Shown one piece after another: positions 8,550 to 16,254 of a stretch of 64,000 bases of DNA (positions are counted from its first letter, which is position 1; every line of letters begins with the position of its first letter). The position numbers were made by a program, and so were the translations under genes. Under the pieces are notes generated by a model. The model worked only from the letters and a program-made list of their open reading frames with translations. It searched no databases and was not told the origin of the DNA. The DNA is from Hymenobacter jeollabukensis (GTDB lineage: Bacteria; Bacteroidota; Bacteroidia; Cytophagales; Hymenobacteraceae): the NCBI RefSeq assembly GCF_005771675.1, contig NZ_VAJM01000004.1, positions 248,001-312,000 of the forward strand, given 5' to 3'.

Positions 8550-9353
8550 ATGAACAAAGGATTCCTGACCAATCTGCTCCGCCAGGCGGGCCTCATGCAC
8601 GCCGCCGACCGCCTGCGTTACGGGCTGATGCGTTACCGCAACCGCGCCGCCAACCAGGCCTGGCGCGCCGCGCACCCCGGCGTGGCCCTGCCGCCGGATT
8701 ACCTGATGTACGAATCCTTCCAGCTGAATTACCGCAAGTACTACGAGGGCGGCCGCGACACCGCCGCCTGGGTGCGCGACCATCTGGGCCGCCACCTGAT
8801 GCTGCAGAATCAGCACATCCTCGACTGGGGCTGCGGCCCCGGCCGCGTCATCCGCCACCTGCCCGAGGTGGTGGGCCAGGGCTGCCGCTACACCGGCACT
8901 GATTACAACCCGCAGTCCATCAAGTGGTGCCGCGAAAACCTGCCCGGTATCGATTTTCTGCTCAACGAGCTGGACCCGCCCCTGCAAGCCGCCCCGAACA
9001 CCTTCGACGCGGTCTACGGCATTTCCATTTTCACCCACCTCTCCGCCGCCGCCCACCAGCGCTGGTACGACGAGCTGCTGCGCGTCACGCGCCCCGGCGG
9101 CGTGCTGCTGCTGACCACCCACGGCGCCGCCTTCCGCGACATCATGACCGACCCGGAGCGCGCCACCTTCGACGCCGACCAGCTCGTCATCCGCAGCAAC
9201 GTCGACGAAGGCCACCGCGTCTTCGCCGCGTTTCAGCCGCCGGCGTTTCTGCACGCGCTATTCGGGCAGCAGGCCGCCGTGCTGGAGCATATTCCCGGCC
9301 AGCGGCAGGGCGCCGCCGCCAGCCAGGACGTGTGGCTGCTGCGCAAGCTGTAG
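8550..9353 (+). CDS. Class I SAM-dependent methyltransferase
   Basis: 267 aa. Motif I is 'ILDWGCGPGRVIRHLPEV', followed by the acidic ribose-binding stretch 'YTGTDYNPQSIKWC' and post-motifs 'TFDAVYGISIFTHLS' and 'LLRVTRPGGVLLLTTHG', typical of Methyltransf_11/25 enzymes. The N-terminal 100 residues are basic and Tyr/Arg-rich and may bind the substrate, which is unknown. An in-frame ATG at 8469 would add 27 residues; start choice is uncertain because no clear promoter decides it. It follows acyP on the same strand. Confidence 0.82.
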   Translation: MNKGFLTNLLRQAGLMHAADRLRYGLMRYRNRAANQAWRAAHPGVALPPDYLMYESFQLNYRKYYEGGRDTAAWVRDHLGRHLMLQNQHILDWGCGPGRVIRHLPEVVGQGCRYTGTDYNPQSIKWCRENLPGIDFLLNELDPPLQAAPNTFDAVYGISIFTHLSAAAHQRWYDELLRVTRPGGVLLLTTHGAAFRDIMTDPERATFDADQLVIRSNVDEGHRVFAAFQPPAFLHALFGQQAAVLEHIPGQRQGAAASQDVWLLRKL

Positions 9354-9375
9354 GCGGGGCCTCGCGTTAGAGCCA

Positions 9376-10660
9376 CTAGCGGATCAGGTATTCCGGATTG
9401 GGCACCACGGTTTGCACCACGTGGCCCGCCGAGCCGGGCTGCGCGGCCGTAAAGGGGCCGCCAAACACCAGGTTGCCGCCGCCGTCGCCGCCGTCGCCCC
9501 CGCAGGCGCCGCCGCCCGAGCCGGCCGAGTGCATGGTCTGCTGCACATCGGTGCCCGCGGCGCCGCCGTTGGCCTGCACGGTGCCGGTCACGCTGATGGC
9601 GTTGGCCGACAGCAGGTGAATGATGCCCCCCCCGCCGCCCCCGCCCCCGCCCACGCCGTTACTACCGGTGGTGGTGCCGTTGAAGCCATTGCCCCCGCTG
9701 CCGCCGTTGGCCCGAATACTCCCGCCCACGGTCAGCGTGCCCTTGGCCGCCAGCACCACAATGCCGCCGGCGCCGCCGCCCGGTCCGCCCACGTCCCCCG
9801 TGGTAGCGGTATTGACGCCGTTGCTACCGTTGGCATTGATGCTTGCGCCAGCCGAAACGGTCAGGTTGCCCGTGGCAACAATGGCCAGCGAGCCGCCGCC
9901 TTCCCCACCCGTGGCGTTGATGGTCCGGTCGCCGGAGCCGCCCGCGGCCGGGGGCGCGTAGGTAATGCCCGCCGCGGCCAGTAGCCCGACGCCGGTGCCG
10001 CCGTGAATCAGCCCCGGAGCGGAGCGCGAGATGCCCGGCGTGGCCGGCCCGTTGCCGTTGTCTTCGGCGCCGGTGAGTACGGTAATGCTGCCCGTAATCA
10101 GCACGTTGCCCGTCGCGCGGATAACCGTGCCGCTGGGCACAATCATGGTGCCGCTAATGGTGAGGTTGGTGAACTGCAGATTGGCCCGGCCGGGCAGCGA
10201 GTTTACCCCGGCCGTCGTGCTCAGGTCTACCGTCTGTCCGCTCGCCACCGACAAGGCCCCGGCCGACCCGTCGCCGTACTGGGCCTGCGCACCCGACGGC
10301 CCAGTACGGCCCCGCAGGACCCGAAGGCCCGGTTGCGCCCTGCGGGCTGGTGGCGCCCACCGGGCCCTGAGGGCCTTGGGCGCCGAGGGGCAGCCAACCG
10401 GCGCCAGTGTAATAGTAGTAGCCAGCGGTGCCGTCGGTCTGGTACACCAGCAGGCCTGCACTCTGGCTGGTCACGGGTATCAGGCCGCGCTGCGCCTGCG
10501 TCATGCGCGCGGGCAGAAACCCGCGGTTCGTGGAATTTACGTCGAGTACCGCCGCCCCATCGGGGCTGGTGGTGCCGATGCCCACGCCCTGGGACTGGGC
10601 CTGGTAACCGGCGCCGATGAGCAAGGCCAACGGAAGAAGTAAGCGTAAGTGTTGTTTCAT
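9376..10660 (-). pseudogene. Frameshifted secreted Gly-rich protein with tail-fibre-type N-terminus
   Basis: From ATG 10660 a signal peptide ('LRLLLPLALLIGAGYQAQSQ') leads to 'GVGIGTTSPDGAAVLDV', the N-terminal module of many secreted Bacteroidota proteins, then collagen-like Gly-Pro triplets. Near 10303-10309 the frame is lost; the continuation lies one frame over and runs to 9376 as a Gly/Ala-rich beta-helix-like domain ('TINATGGEGGGSLAIVATG') ending in a short region without a recognised T9SS domain. Removing a single base restores an unbroken collagen-like join. It could be a real inactivating mutation, a programmed shift, or a sequence error. The protein resembles the N-terminus of the S74-domain protein at 16255. 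Confidence 0.7.
10274..10309. repeat. Perfect 12-bp inverted repeat at the frameshift site
   Basis: CCGTACTGGGCC (10274-10285) and GGCCCAGTACGG (10298-10309) are exact reverse complements with a 12-nt loop. The extra base causing the frameshift in the 9376-10660 gene lies in the arm at 10298-10309, and without it this palindrome would be imperfect. Confidence 0.85.
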
Positions 10661-10759
10661 GCAAAAGGTGGTGAGAGAGAAGCGGCGTACAATATTAATA
10701 CCTGACAATACTCCCGGGAACCATGCGGCGGAGAAAACAACGACGGAGGGCCATAAAGC

Positions 10760-10789
10760 AAAAAGGCGCGACCGAAGCCGCGCCTTTTT
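10760..10789 (-). terminator. Rho-independent terminator after typA (works in both directions)
   Basis: AAAAAGGCGCG and CGCGCCTTTTT form an 11-bp stem with an 8-nt loop; T-runs exist on both strands. It lies 34 nt past the typA stop. Confidence 0.8.
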
Positions 10790-10822
10790 GCAATCTGACA
10801 ACTCGGAACTGTCGACCCCGAA

Positions 10823-12631
10823 TTAGTCGGCTTTCTTGGCCGAGCGCAGACGCTCGTTTTCGTCGAGCAGAATCTTGCGCATCCGCACCGATTTCGGCGT
10901 TACCTCCAGGTACTCATCCTTCTGGATGTATTCCATGGCGTCTTCCAGCGAGAACTGGCGCTTGGGCTGAATCTTCACGTTTTCATCCGAGCCCGAGGCG
11001 CGCATGTTCGTCAGCTTCTTGCCCTTCTGAATGTTGATGGTCAAATCGTTCGGGCGGGTATGCTCGCCGATAACCTGGCCGCCGTACACTTCCTCGCCCG
11101 GGTCCACGAAGAACTCGCCGCGGTCCTGCATCTTGTCGATGGTGTAGGCCGTGCCGGCACCACTTTCCATCGAGATGAGCGAGCCGCTGATGCGGCCAGG
11201 GATGACGCCTTTGTAGGGCTCGTAGCTCTGGAAGCGGTGGTTCATGATGGCCTCACCGGCGGTGGCGGTCAGCACGTTGTTACGCAGCCCAATCAGGCCG
11301 CGCGAGGGAATGTTGAACTCCAGGTGCTGCAGGTCGCCCTTCGGCTCCATGATGGTCAGCTCGCCCTTGCGCATGGTCACCAGCTCGATAACCTTACCGG
11401 CGGTTTCCTCCGGCACGTCTACCACGAGGTGCTCGATGGGCTCCAGACGGTCGCCGTTGTCGTCCTCCTTGTAGAGCACCTGCGGCTGGCCTACCTGCAG
11501 CTCGTAGCCTTCGCGGCGCATCGTTTCGATGAGTACCGACAAGTGAAGGATACCCCGGCCGTACACCAGGAAGGTGTCTTCGCGGTCGGTTTCCTGCACG
11601 CGCAGGGCCAGGTTTTTCTCGGTTTCCTTGTACAGACGGTCGCGCAGGTGACGCGAGGTCACAAACTTGCCTTCCTTACCGAAGAAGGGCGAGTTGTTGA
11701 TGGTGAACAGCATGTTCATCGTCGGCTCGTCGATGCTGATGCGGGCCAGCGCCTCCGGGTTGTCGGCGTCGGCGATGGTGTCGCCGATGTCGAAGCCCTC
11801 GATGCCCGTCACGGCGCAGATTTCGCCGGCCGAAACCTCGGATACTTTGCTGCGGCCCAGGCCTTCAAACACCTGCAGCTCCTTGATCTTCACTTTCTTG
11901 ATGCTGCCGTCGGCTTTCATCAGGCTCATGTTCGAGCCTTCTTTCAGCGTGCCGCGCTGTACGCGCCCGATGGCAATGCGGCCCACAAAAGCCGAGTAGT
12001 CCAGCGAGGTTACCTGCATCTGCGGGGTACCCTCGTAGAACGGCGCCGGCGGGATGGAGGCAATAACGGCGTCGAGCAGCGGGGTGATGTCGTCGGTTTT
12101 GACTTTCCAGTCGGTGCTCATCCAGCCCTGCTTCGAGGAGCCGTACAGCGTCACGAAGTCCAGCTGGTCTTCGGTGGCGCCGAGGTTGAACATCAGGTCG
12201 AACACCTGCTCGTGCACCTCGTCGGGGCGGCAGTTTTCCTTGTCGACTTTGTTGACCACCACGATGGGCTTCAGGCCCAGGTCGATGGCTTTGCCGAGCA
12301 CGAAACGCGTCTGGGGCATGGCGCCTTCGAAGGCGTCGACGAGCAGCAGCACGCCGTCGGCCATCTTCAGTACGCGCTCCACTTCACCGCCGAAGTCGGC
12401 GTGACCCGGGGTGTCGATGATGTTGATTTTAACGTCTTTGTAGCGAACCGATACGTTCTTCGAGACGATGGTAATGCCACGTTCCCGCTCCAGGTCGTTG
12501 TTGTCCAGGATCAGGTCGTCGAAGTGCTGGTGCTCCGAGAAGAGCTTCGAGGCGTGGATGATCTTGTCCACGAGCGTAGTCTTGCCGTGGTCAACGTGAG
12601 CGATAATGGCGATGTTGCGGATGTTCTGCAT
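10823..12631 (-). CDS. typA: Translational GTPase TypA/BipA
   Basis: 602 aa ribosome-associated GTPase acting in 50S assembly and stress or low-temperature growth. Motifs in order: G1 'AHVDHGKTT' (residues 11-19), G2 'RGITI', G3 'DTPGHADFGGEVERVL', G4 'NKVDKE', then EF-G-like domains and the BipA-specific C-terminal domain ('FNIPSRGLIGLRNNVLTATAG', 'RASGSDENVKIQPKR'). Full length. It is monocistronic, with a TACCTTTG box upstream and a strong terminator downstream. Confidence 0.97.
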   Translation of the reverse strand: MQNIRNIAIIAHVDHGKTTLVDKIIHASKLFSEHQHFDDLILDNNDLERERGITIVSKNVSVRYKDVKINIIDTPGHADFGGEVERVLKMADGVLLLVDAFEGAMPQTRFVLGKAIDLGLKPIVVVNKVDKENCRPDEVHEQVFDLMFNLGATEDQLDFVTLYGSSKQGWMSTDWKVKTDDITPLLDAVIASIPPAPFYEGTPQMQVTSLDYSAFVGRIAIGRVQRGTLKEGSNMSLMKADGSIKKVKIKELQVFEGLGRSKVSEVSAGEICAVTGIEGFDIGDTIADADNPEALARISIDEPTMNMLFTINNSPFFGKEGKFVTSRHLRDRLYKETEKNLALRVQETDREDTFLVYGRGILHLSVLIETMRREGYELQVGQPQVLYKEDDNGDRLEPIEHLVVDVPEETAGKVIELVTMRKGELTIMEPKGDLQHLEFNIPSRGLIGLRNNVLTATAGEAIMNHRFQSYEPYKGVIPGRISGSLISMESGAGTAYTIDKMQDRGEFFVDPGEEVYGGQVIGEHTRPNDLTINIQKGKKLTNMRASGSDENVKIQPKRQFSLEDAMEYIQKDEYLEVTPKSVRMRKILLDENERLRSAKKAD

Positions 12632-12650
12632 GAGAGCGGTTTTGCGGGTG

Positions 12651-12658
12651 CAAAGGTA
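12651..12658 (-). promoter_or_regulatory. -7 box TACCTTTG for typA
   Basis: An exact TAnnTTTG on the minus strand, 20 nt before the typA ATG. A TTTG 14 nt further upstream is closer than the usual 19-21 nt. Confidence 0.6.
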
Positions 12659-12814
12659 CGGAAAGTTTTGCGCAAATGCTTGTTACCCTTAATGTTTCAG
12701 GGCAAACCGTACTGGTGCTTAGCCTCGTAGGTAAGCCGAACAAATCGAAATGGCCTTGCGTTCTGCAAGAGTCCCGCTGTTTTTCTGGCCCCCACTTCCG
12801 CCGAAACCTCTCCC

Positions 12815-13387
12815 ATGAAACTTCCCTCGCTGCTGCTTAGCCTGCTGGCTCTGACCACCTTGCCCGCCTGCTCGCAGAACCCGAAAACCGCCGAGCCCAC
12901 CGGCCCCAACCCGCCCAACGCCAAAGTCACCGGCCAGACGGCCGCCACCAAGGATTATCCCAAAGCCCAGCCCGTGACGGGCAAGCCCGACGAGTTTCCC
13001 GTCCGCAAGACCGACGCGCAGTGGAAAGCCCAGCTCACGCCCGATCAGTACTACATCCTGCGCCAGCAGGGCACCGAGCGGCCCTTCACCGGCAAATGGC
13101 ACGACAACCACGAGAAGGGCAGCTACTACTGCGCCGCCGACCACAACCTGCTGTTCTACAGTACCGAGAAGTTTGAGTCGGGCACCGGCTGGCCGAGCTT
13201 CTGGGCCCCGGCGACCAACCAGAGCGTGAAAGTGACCGGCGACAACTCCCTGGGCATGAGCCGCGACGAAATCCTGTGCGCCAAGTGCGGCGGCCACCTC
13301 GGCCACGTGTTCAACGACGGACCCAAGCCCACCGGCTTGCGCTACTGCATGGACGGCAACGCCATGACGTTCGAGAAAACCAAGTAA
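12815..13387 (+). CDS. msrB: Lipoprotein peptide-methionine (R)-S-oxide reductase
   Basis: 190 aa. A lipoprotein signal peptide with lipobox 'LPAC' and a Pro/Thr-rich linker precede the MsrB domain, so the enzyme should repair oxidised methionine in envelope proteins. Visible: '[11 protein letters not shown]', '[20 protein letters not shown]' and the active-site Cys in '[11 protein letters not shown]'. Of the four zinc-site cysteines, the first pair reads 'YYCAADHN', so one is replaced by Asp while the second pair (CAKC) is intact. A terminator follows. Divergent from typA. Confidence 0.92.
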   Translation: MKLPSLLLSLLALTTLPACSQNPKTAEPTGPNPPNAKVTGQTAATKDYPKAQPVTGKPDEFPVRKTDAQWKAQLTPDQYYILRQQGTERPFTGKWHDNHEKGSYYCAADHNLLFYSTEKFESGTGWPSFWAPATNQSVKVTGDNSLGMSRDEILCAKCGGHLGHVFNDGPKPTGLRYCMDGNAMTFEKTK

Positions 13388-13414
13388 GCCGCCCCGGCGC
13401 TTTGCCGCAAGCTT

Positions 13415-13448
13415 CGCCCGGAAACCCCGCGTTTCCGGGCGTTTTGTT
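13415..13448 (+). terminator. Rho-independent terminator after msrB
   Basis: CGCCCGGAAAC and GTTTCCGGGCG form an 11-bp stem with a 5-nt loop followed by TTTTGTT. Confidence 0.85.
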
Positions 13449-13546
13449 GTCGGCTCACCGGGGGGGCGCCCACGCCCGGCGGTTTTCCGGTCCGGGAGCC
13501 GCAGATTTGTTTCGACCTTGTCGGTCTGTATTTCGTTCAGTTGCCG

Positions 13547-15373
13547 ATGCGCTACCTGCTGTTTATGGGGTTTGGGCTGTTGCCGGCAACTTTGCTGGCC
13601 CAGTCCGACGACGCCGGCCGGATGCCGGCCATTCCGTTGCGCCCGGACTCGCAGCAGGCCTGGCTGCGCCGTCCGGCCCTGCCCGATACCACGCAGGTCA
13701 AGCTGCTGTTTAGCATCAGCAAGGCGTATCTGCAGACCGACCTGGACAGTGCCCGCACCTACGCCGCCCGGGCGGCGGCCCTGGCCCGGCGCACGGGCTT
13801 TCGGTGGGGCCTGGTACGTGCCCTGAACAACCTGGGCGCGGCGTACTACTACCAGTCGGATTTGCCGGGGGCGCAGCGCACTTTCGAAGCGGAGCTGCGG
13901 GCGGCGCGGCGGCCCGGCGACCAGCTGTACGTGGGGCATGCCTACCTGGGGCTGGGCAACGTCGCGTCGGATTTGGAGGATATTGCGCAGTCGCGGCGCT
14001 ACTACGAGCAGGCCCGGGAAGCCTACGCGGCCTGCCGGCCCCGCAACGTGCGCGGCGAGCTGCTGGTGCTGCATAACCTGGCCAACTCCTACCTGCCCGG
14101 CAGCGAAGCGTCCGGCCCGCCCCACCGCGAAGACCTGCTGCGGGCCCGGCGGCTGGCCGTGCAGGGGCTGCGCCTGCTGAACCAGCCCGATTCGCCGCTG
14201 GGCACGCACCTGCGGCTGGTGCTCGGCACCGCGCAGCAACTGTTGGGACACCCCGATTCGGCCGCGGCCAACTGGCAGCACGTGCTGCGCGTGAGCCGCA
14301 CCCACCCCGACTTGCAGGCCCAGAGCGAGGCCTGGCTGCACCTGGCCGAGCTGGTCCGGGCGCAGGGCCGCCTGCCGCTGGCCCTGGCCCGCACCGAGCA
14401 GGCCACCGACCTGATGCGCCGGGTAGGAGAGCTGGACGTGCTGAGCAAGGCCCTGAACCTCAAGGCCCAGCTGATGGCCGCGCTGCACCTGCCCGGCGCC
14501 TACGACACCCTGCGGAGCTACACGGTGTTGCGCGATACGCTGCTGCGGCAGGCCAGCATAGCGGCCGTGGCCACGGCCCAGGCCCGCTTTGCCGTGGCCG
14601 AGCAGCGCACCCGCATCCGGCAGCTGGAGCAGCAGCGCCGCATCACCGAGCTAGAGGCGCAGCACCGCACCATCCGCACCCGCCTGGGACTGGGCGCGCT
14701 GGGAGCTGGCGTGCTGCTGCTGGCTGGCGGGAGCTTGGGGGTCTACCGCCGCCGCCAGCAGCGCCGCGAGGCCGCCCTGCGCCGCCAGCTGGCCGCCGAC
14801 CTGCACGACGACGTGGGCGGGCTGCTCTCGCGCATCGCCCTGCAAACCGACTTGCTCCAGGAAGGCCTGGGCGCCCCCGAGCAGCAGCAAACCCAGCTGG
14901 CCGAAGTGGCCGGCAACAGCCGCCTGGCCGTGCGCCAGCTCAACGACGTGGTCTGGAGCCTCGACGCCAGCAACGACTCGGTGCCCAACCTGCTCGACCG
15001 CCTGCGTGACTACGCCCACGAGGTGCTGGTGCCCACCGGCCGCGACGTGCGCTTCGTGGCCGATGAGGCCGTCGGCAGCAGCCCCGTCCTCGCGCCGCCC
15101 GTGCGCCGTGGCCTGTACCTGATCTACAAGGAAGCCCTGCACAACATCCTCAAGCACGCCCCCCACGACGCCACCGTGACCGTGACCCTGCACCGCGACG
15201 CCACGGGGCTGCACCTGGCCGTAGTCAACGACGGCCCGCCCGCCGTGGTAGCGCGCGACTCCGGCCACGGCCTGCGCAACATGCGCGAGCGGGCCGCCGT
15301 GCTGGGCGGCACCACCGAGGCCGGCCCCGAAGCCGGCGGCGGCTTTGCCGTGCGGGTGCGGGTGCCGGGGTAG
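13547..15373 (+). CDS. Sensor histidine kinase with N-terminal TPR region (NarX/UhpB-type)
   Basis: 608 aa. A signal peptide ('LLFMGFGLLPATLLAQ') is followed by about 330 residues of TPR-like helical repeats ('ALNNLGAAYYYQSDLPGAQ') that should be periplasmic, a coiled coil, one membrane helix ('LGALGAGVLLLAGGSLGVY'), then HisKA_3 with phospho-His in 'LAADLHDDVGGLLSRIALQ' and a HATPase domain ('YKEALHNILKHAPH', 'GHGLRNMRERAAVLGG'). ATG 13547 was used; a TTG two codons earlier is also possible. It lies 138 nt upstream of the LuxR-type regulator, its likely partner. The input signal is unknown. Confidence 0.92.
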   Translation: MRYLLFMGFGLLPATLLAQSDDAGRMPAIPLRPDSQQAWLRRPALPDTTQVKLLFSISKAYLQTDLDSARTYAARAAALARRTGFRWGLVRALNNLGAAYYYQSDLPGAQRTFEAELRAARRPGDQLYVGHAYLGLGNVASDLEDIAQSRRYYEQAREAYAACRPRNVRGELLVLHNLANSYLPGSEASGPPHREDLLRARRLAVQGLRLLNQPDSPLGTHLRLVLGTAQQLLGHPDSAAANWQHVLRVSRTHPDLQAQSEAWLHLAELVRAQGRLPLALARTEQATDLMRRVGELDVLSKALNLKAQLMAALHLPGAYDTLRSYTVLRDTLLRQASIAAVATAQARFAVAEQRTRIRQLEQQRRITELEAQHRTIRTRLGLGALGAGVLLLAGGSLGVYRRRQQRREAALRRQLAADLHDDVGGLLSRIALQTDLLQEGLGAPEQQQTQLAEVAGNSRLAVRQLNDVVWSLDASNDSVPNLLDRLRDYAHEVLVPTGRDVRFVADEAVGSSPVLAPPVRRGLYLIYKEALHNILKHAPHDATVTVTLHRDATGLHLAVVNDGPPAVVARDSGHGLRNMRERAAVLGGTTEAGPEAGGGFAVRVRVPG

Positions 15374-15376
15374 TTA

Positions 15377-15452
15377 GTTGTCAGTTGGGAGTTGTCAGTT
15401 GCGAGTTCGTGTGGGCATCTGCCCTGACAACTCCCAACTGGCAACTCCCAAC
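15377..15452. repeat. Intercistronic 7-bp-word inverted repeat (kinase/regulator gap)
   Basis: Starting 3 nt after the kinase stop, the left arm is four 7-bp words of the type GTTGTCA and GTTGGGA; the right arm (15425-15452) is the matching TGACAAC and TCCCAAC words. The loop is about 17 nt. The transcript would fold into a long hairpin between the two genes. See the finding on word palindromes. Confidence 0.85.
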
Positions 15453-15459
15453 TCACTTT

Positions 15460-15507
15460 GTCGCATCATCATGCGCTATGGGGGGGCGCGGCGGTCCGGT
15501 ACCTTCG
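15460..15507 (+). promoter_or_regulatory. Operator-like dyad plus -7 box before the LuxR-type regulator
   Basis: GTCGCATCATCATGCGCT (15460-15477) is a partial dyad whose first half-site is GTCGCAT. Exactly 40 nt after its first base comes the -7-like box TACCTTCG (15500-15507), followed by the ATG at 15512. The same layout occurs before the next gene (16163-16210). Confidence 0.65.
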
Positions 15508-15511
15508 TGCC

Positions 15512-16153
15512 ATGCCCAGCACTACTGCCCTTGCCATCATTGAGGACGATGCGTCGATTCGCCAGTCCTACGTCACCTACCTGTGCGCGCAGCCCGAATT
15601 CGACTGCGTGCTGGTGGCCGGCTCGGTGGAGGAGTTTCTGGACCGGCTGCCCACGGCCACCCGGCCGCCCCGGCTGGTGCTGTCCGATATCGGGCTGCCG
15701 GGCATGACGGGCATTGAGGGAGTGACGCGCATCCGGCGGGTGCTGCCCAAGGCGGAGGTAGTGCTCATCACCGTGTTTGCCGAGCCGGAGCGGCTGTTTC
15801 AGGCCCTGTGCGCCGGGGCGGTGGGCTACCTGCTCAAGAGCACCATGCTGCGCGACGTGAAAGCGGGCCTGCTCGAGGTGCTTGATGGTGGCTCGCCTAT
15901 GTCGCCGGCTATTGCGCGGCACATCGTGCGCCACTTCCGGCCCCTGCCCGCCCCCGCCGAGGTGCTCACGGCCCGCGAGCTGCAGCTGGTGCAGGCCATC
16001 GAGGAGGGCCTGAGCTACCGGCTGGTGGCCGAGCGCCTGGGCATCAGCATCAACACGGTGCGCACCTTTATCCGCCGCATCTACGACAAGCTGCAGGTCA
16101 ACTCCAAAGCCGAGCTGCTGGCCCGGCACCGGGGCCCGGCGGGCGGGCAGTAG
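15512..16153 (+). CDS. LuxR/NarL-type response regulator
   Basis: 213 aa. Receiver domain with acidic pair in 'AIIEDDAS', phospho-acceptor D59 in 'LVLSDIGLPGMTG', and Lys in 'GYLLKSTML'; then a GerE/LuxR helix-turn-helix ('LTARELQLVQAIEEGLSYR', 'GISINTVRTFIRRIYDKLQ'). Start 15512 sits just after the -7-like box, so the longer upstream frame is rejected. It is probably phosphorylated by the TPR kinase encoded upstream and is the natural candidate to bind the shared dyad before its own gene and the S74-domain gene. Confidence 0.92.
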   Translation: MPSTTALAIIEDDASIRQSYVTYLCAQPEFDCVLVAGSVEEFLDRLPTATRPPRLVLSDIGLPGMTGIEGVTRIRRVLPKAEVVLITVFAEPERLFQALCAGAVGYLLKSTMLRDVKAGLLEVLDGGSPMSPAIARHIVRHFRPLPAPAEVLTARELQLVQAIEEGLSYRLVAERLGISINTVRTFIRRIYDKLQVNSKAELLARHRGPAGGQ

Positions 16154-16162
16154 CGGCCCCGT

Positions 16163-16210
16163 GTCGCATCAACATGCGACAAGACGGGCAGCCCAATGGG
16201 GGTACCTTTA
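16163..16210 (+). promoter_or_regulatory. Perfect dyad operator plus -7 box before the S74-domain gene
   Basis: GTCGCATCAACATGCGAC (16163-16180) is a perfect 7+4+7 dyad. The -7 box TACCTTTA begins at 16203, exactly 40 nt after the dyad start, as before the regulator gene. If the -7 box sits in its usual place, the dyad centre is near -42, a position typical of activators that replace the -35/-33 element. Confidence 0.75.
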
Positions 16211-16254
16211 CGCGGTCCGGTTGCCGGGCATCCCGCTTGCTTACTCCTGTTTTC

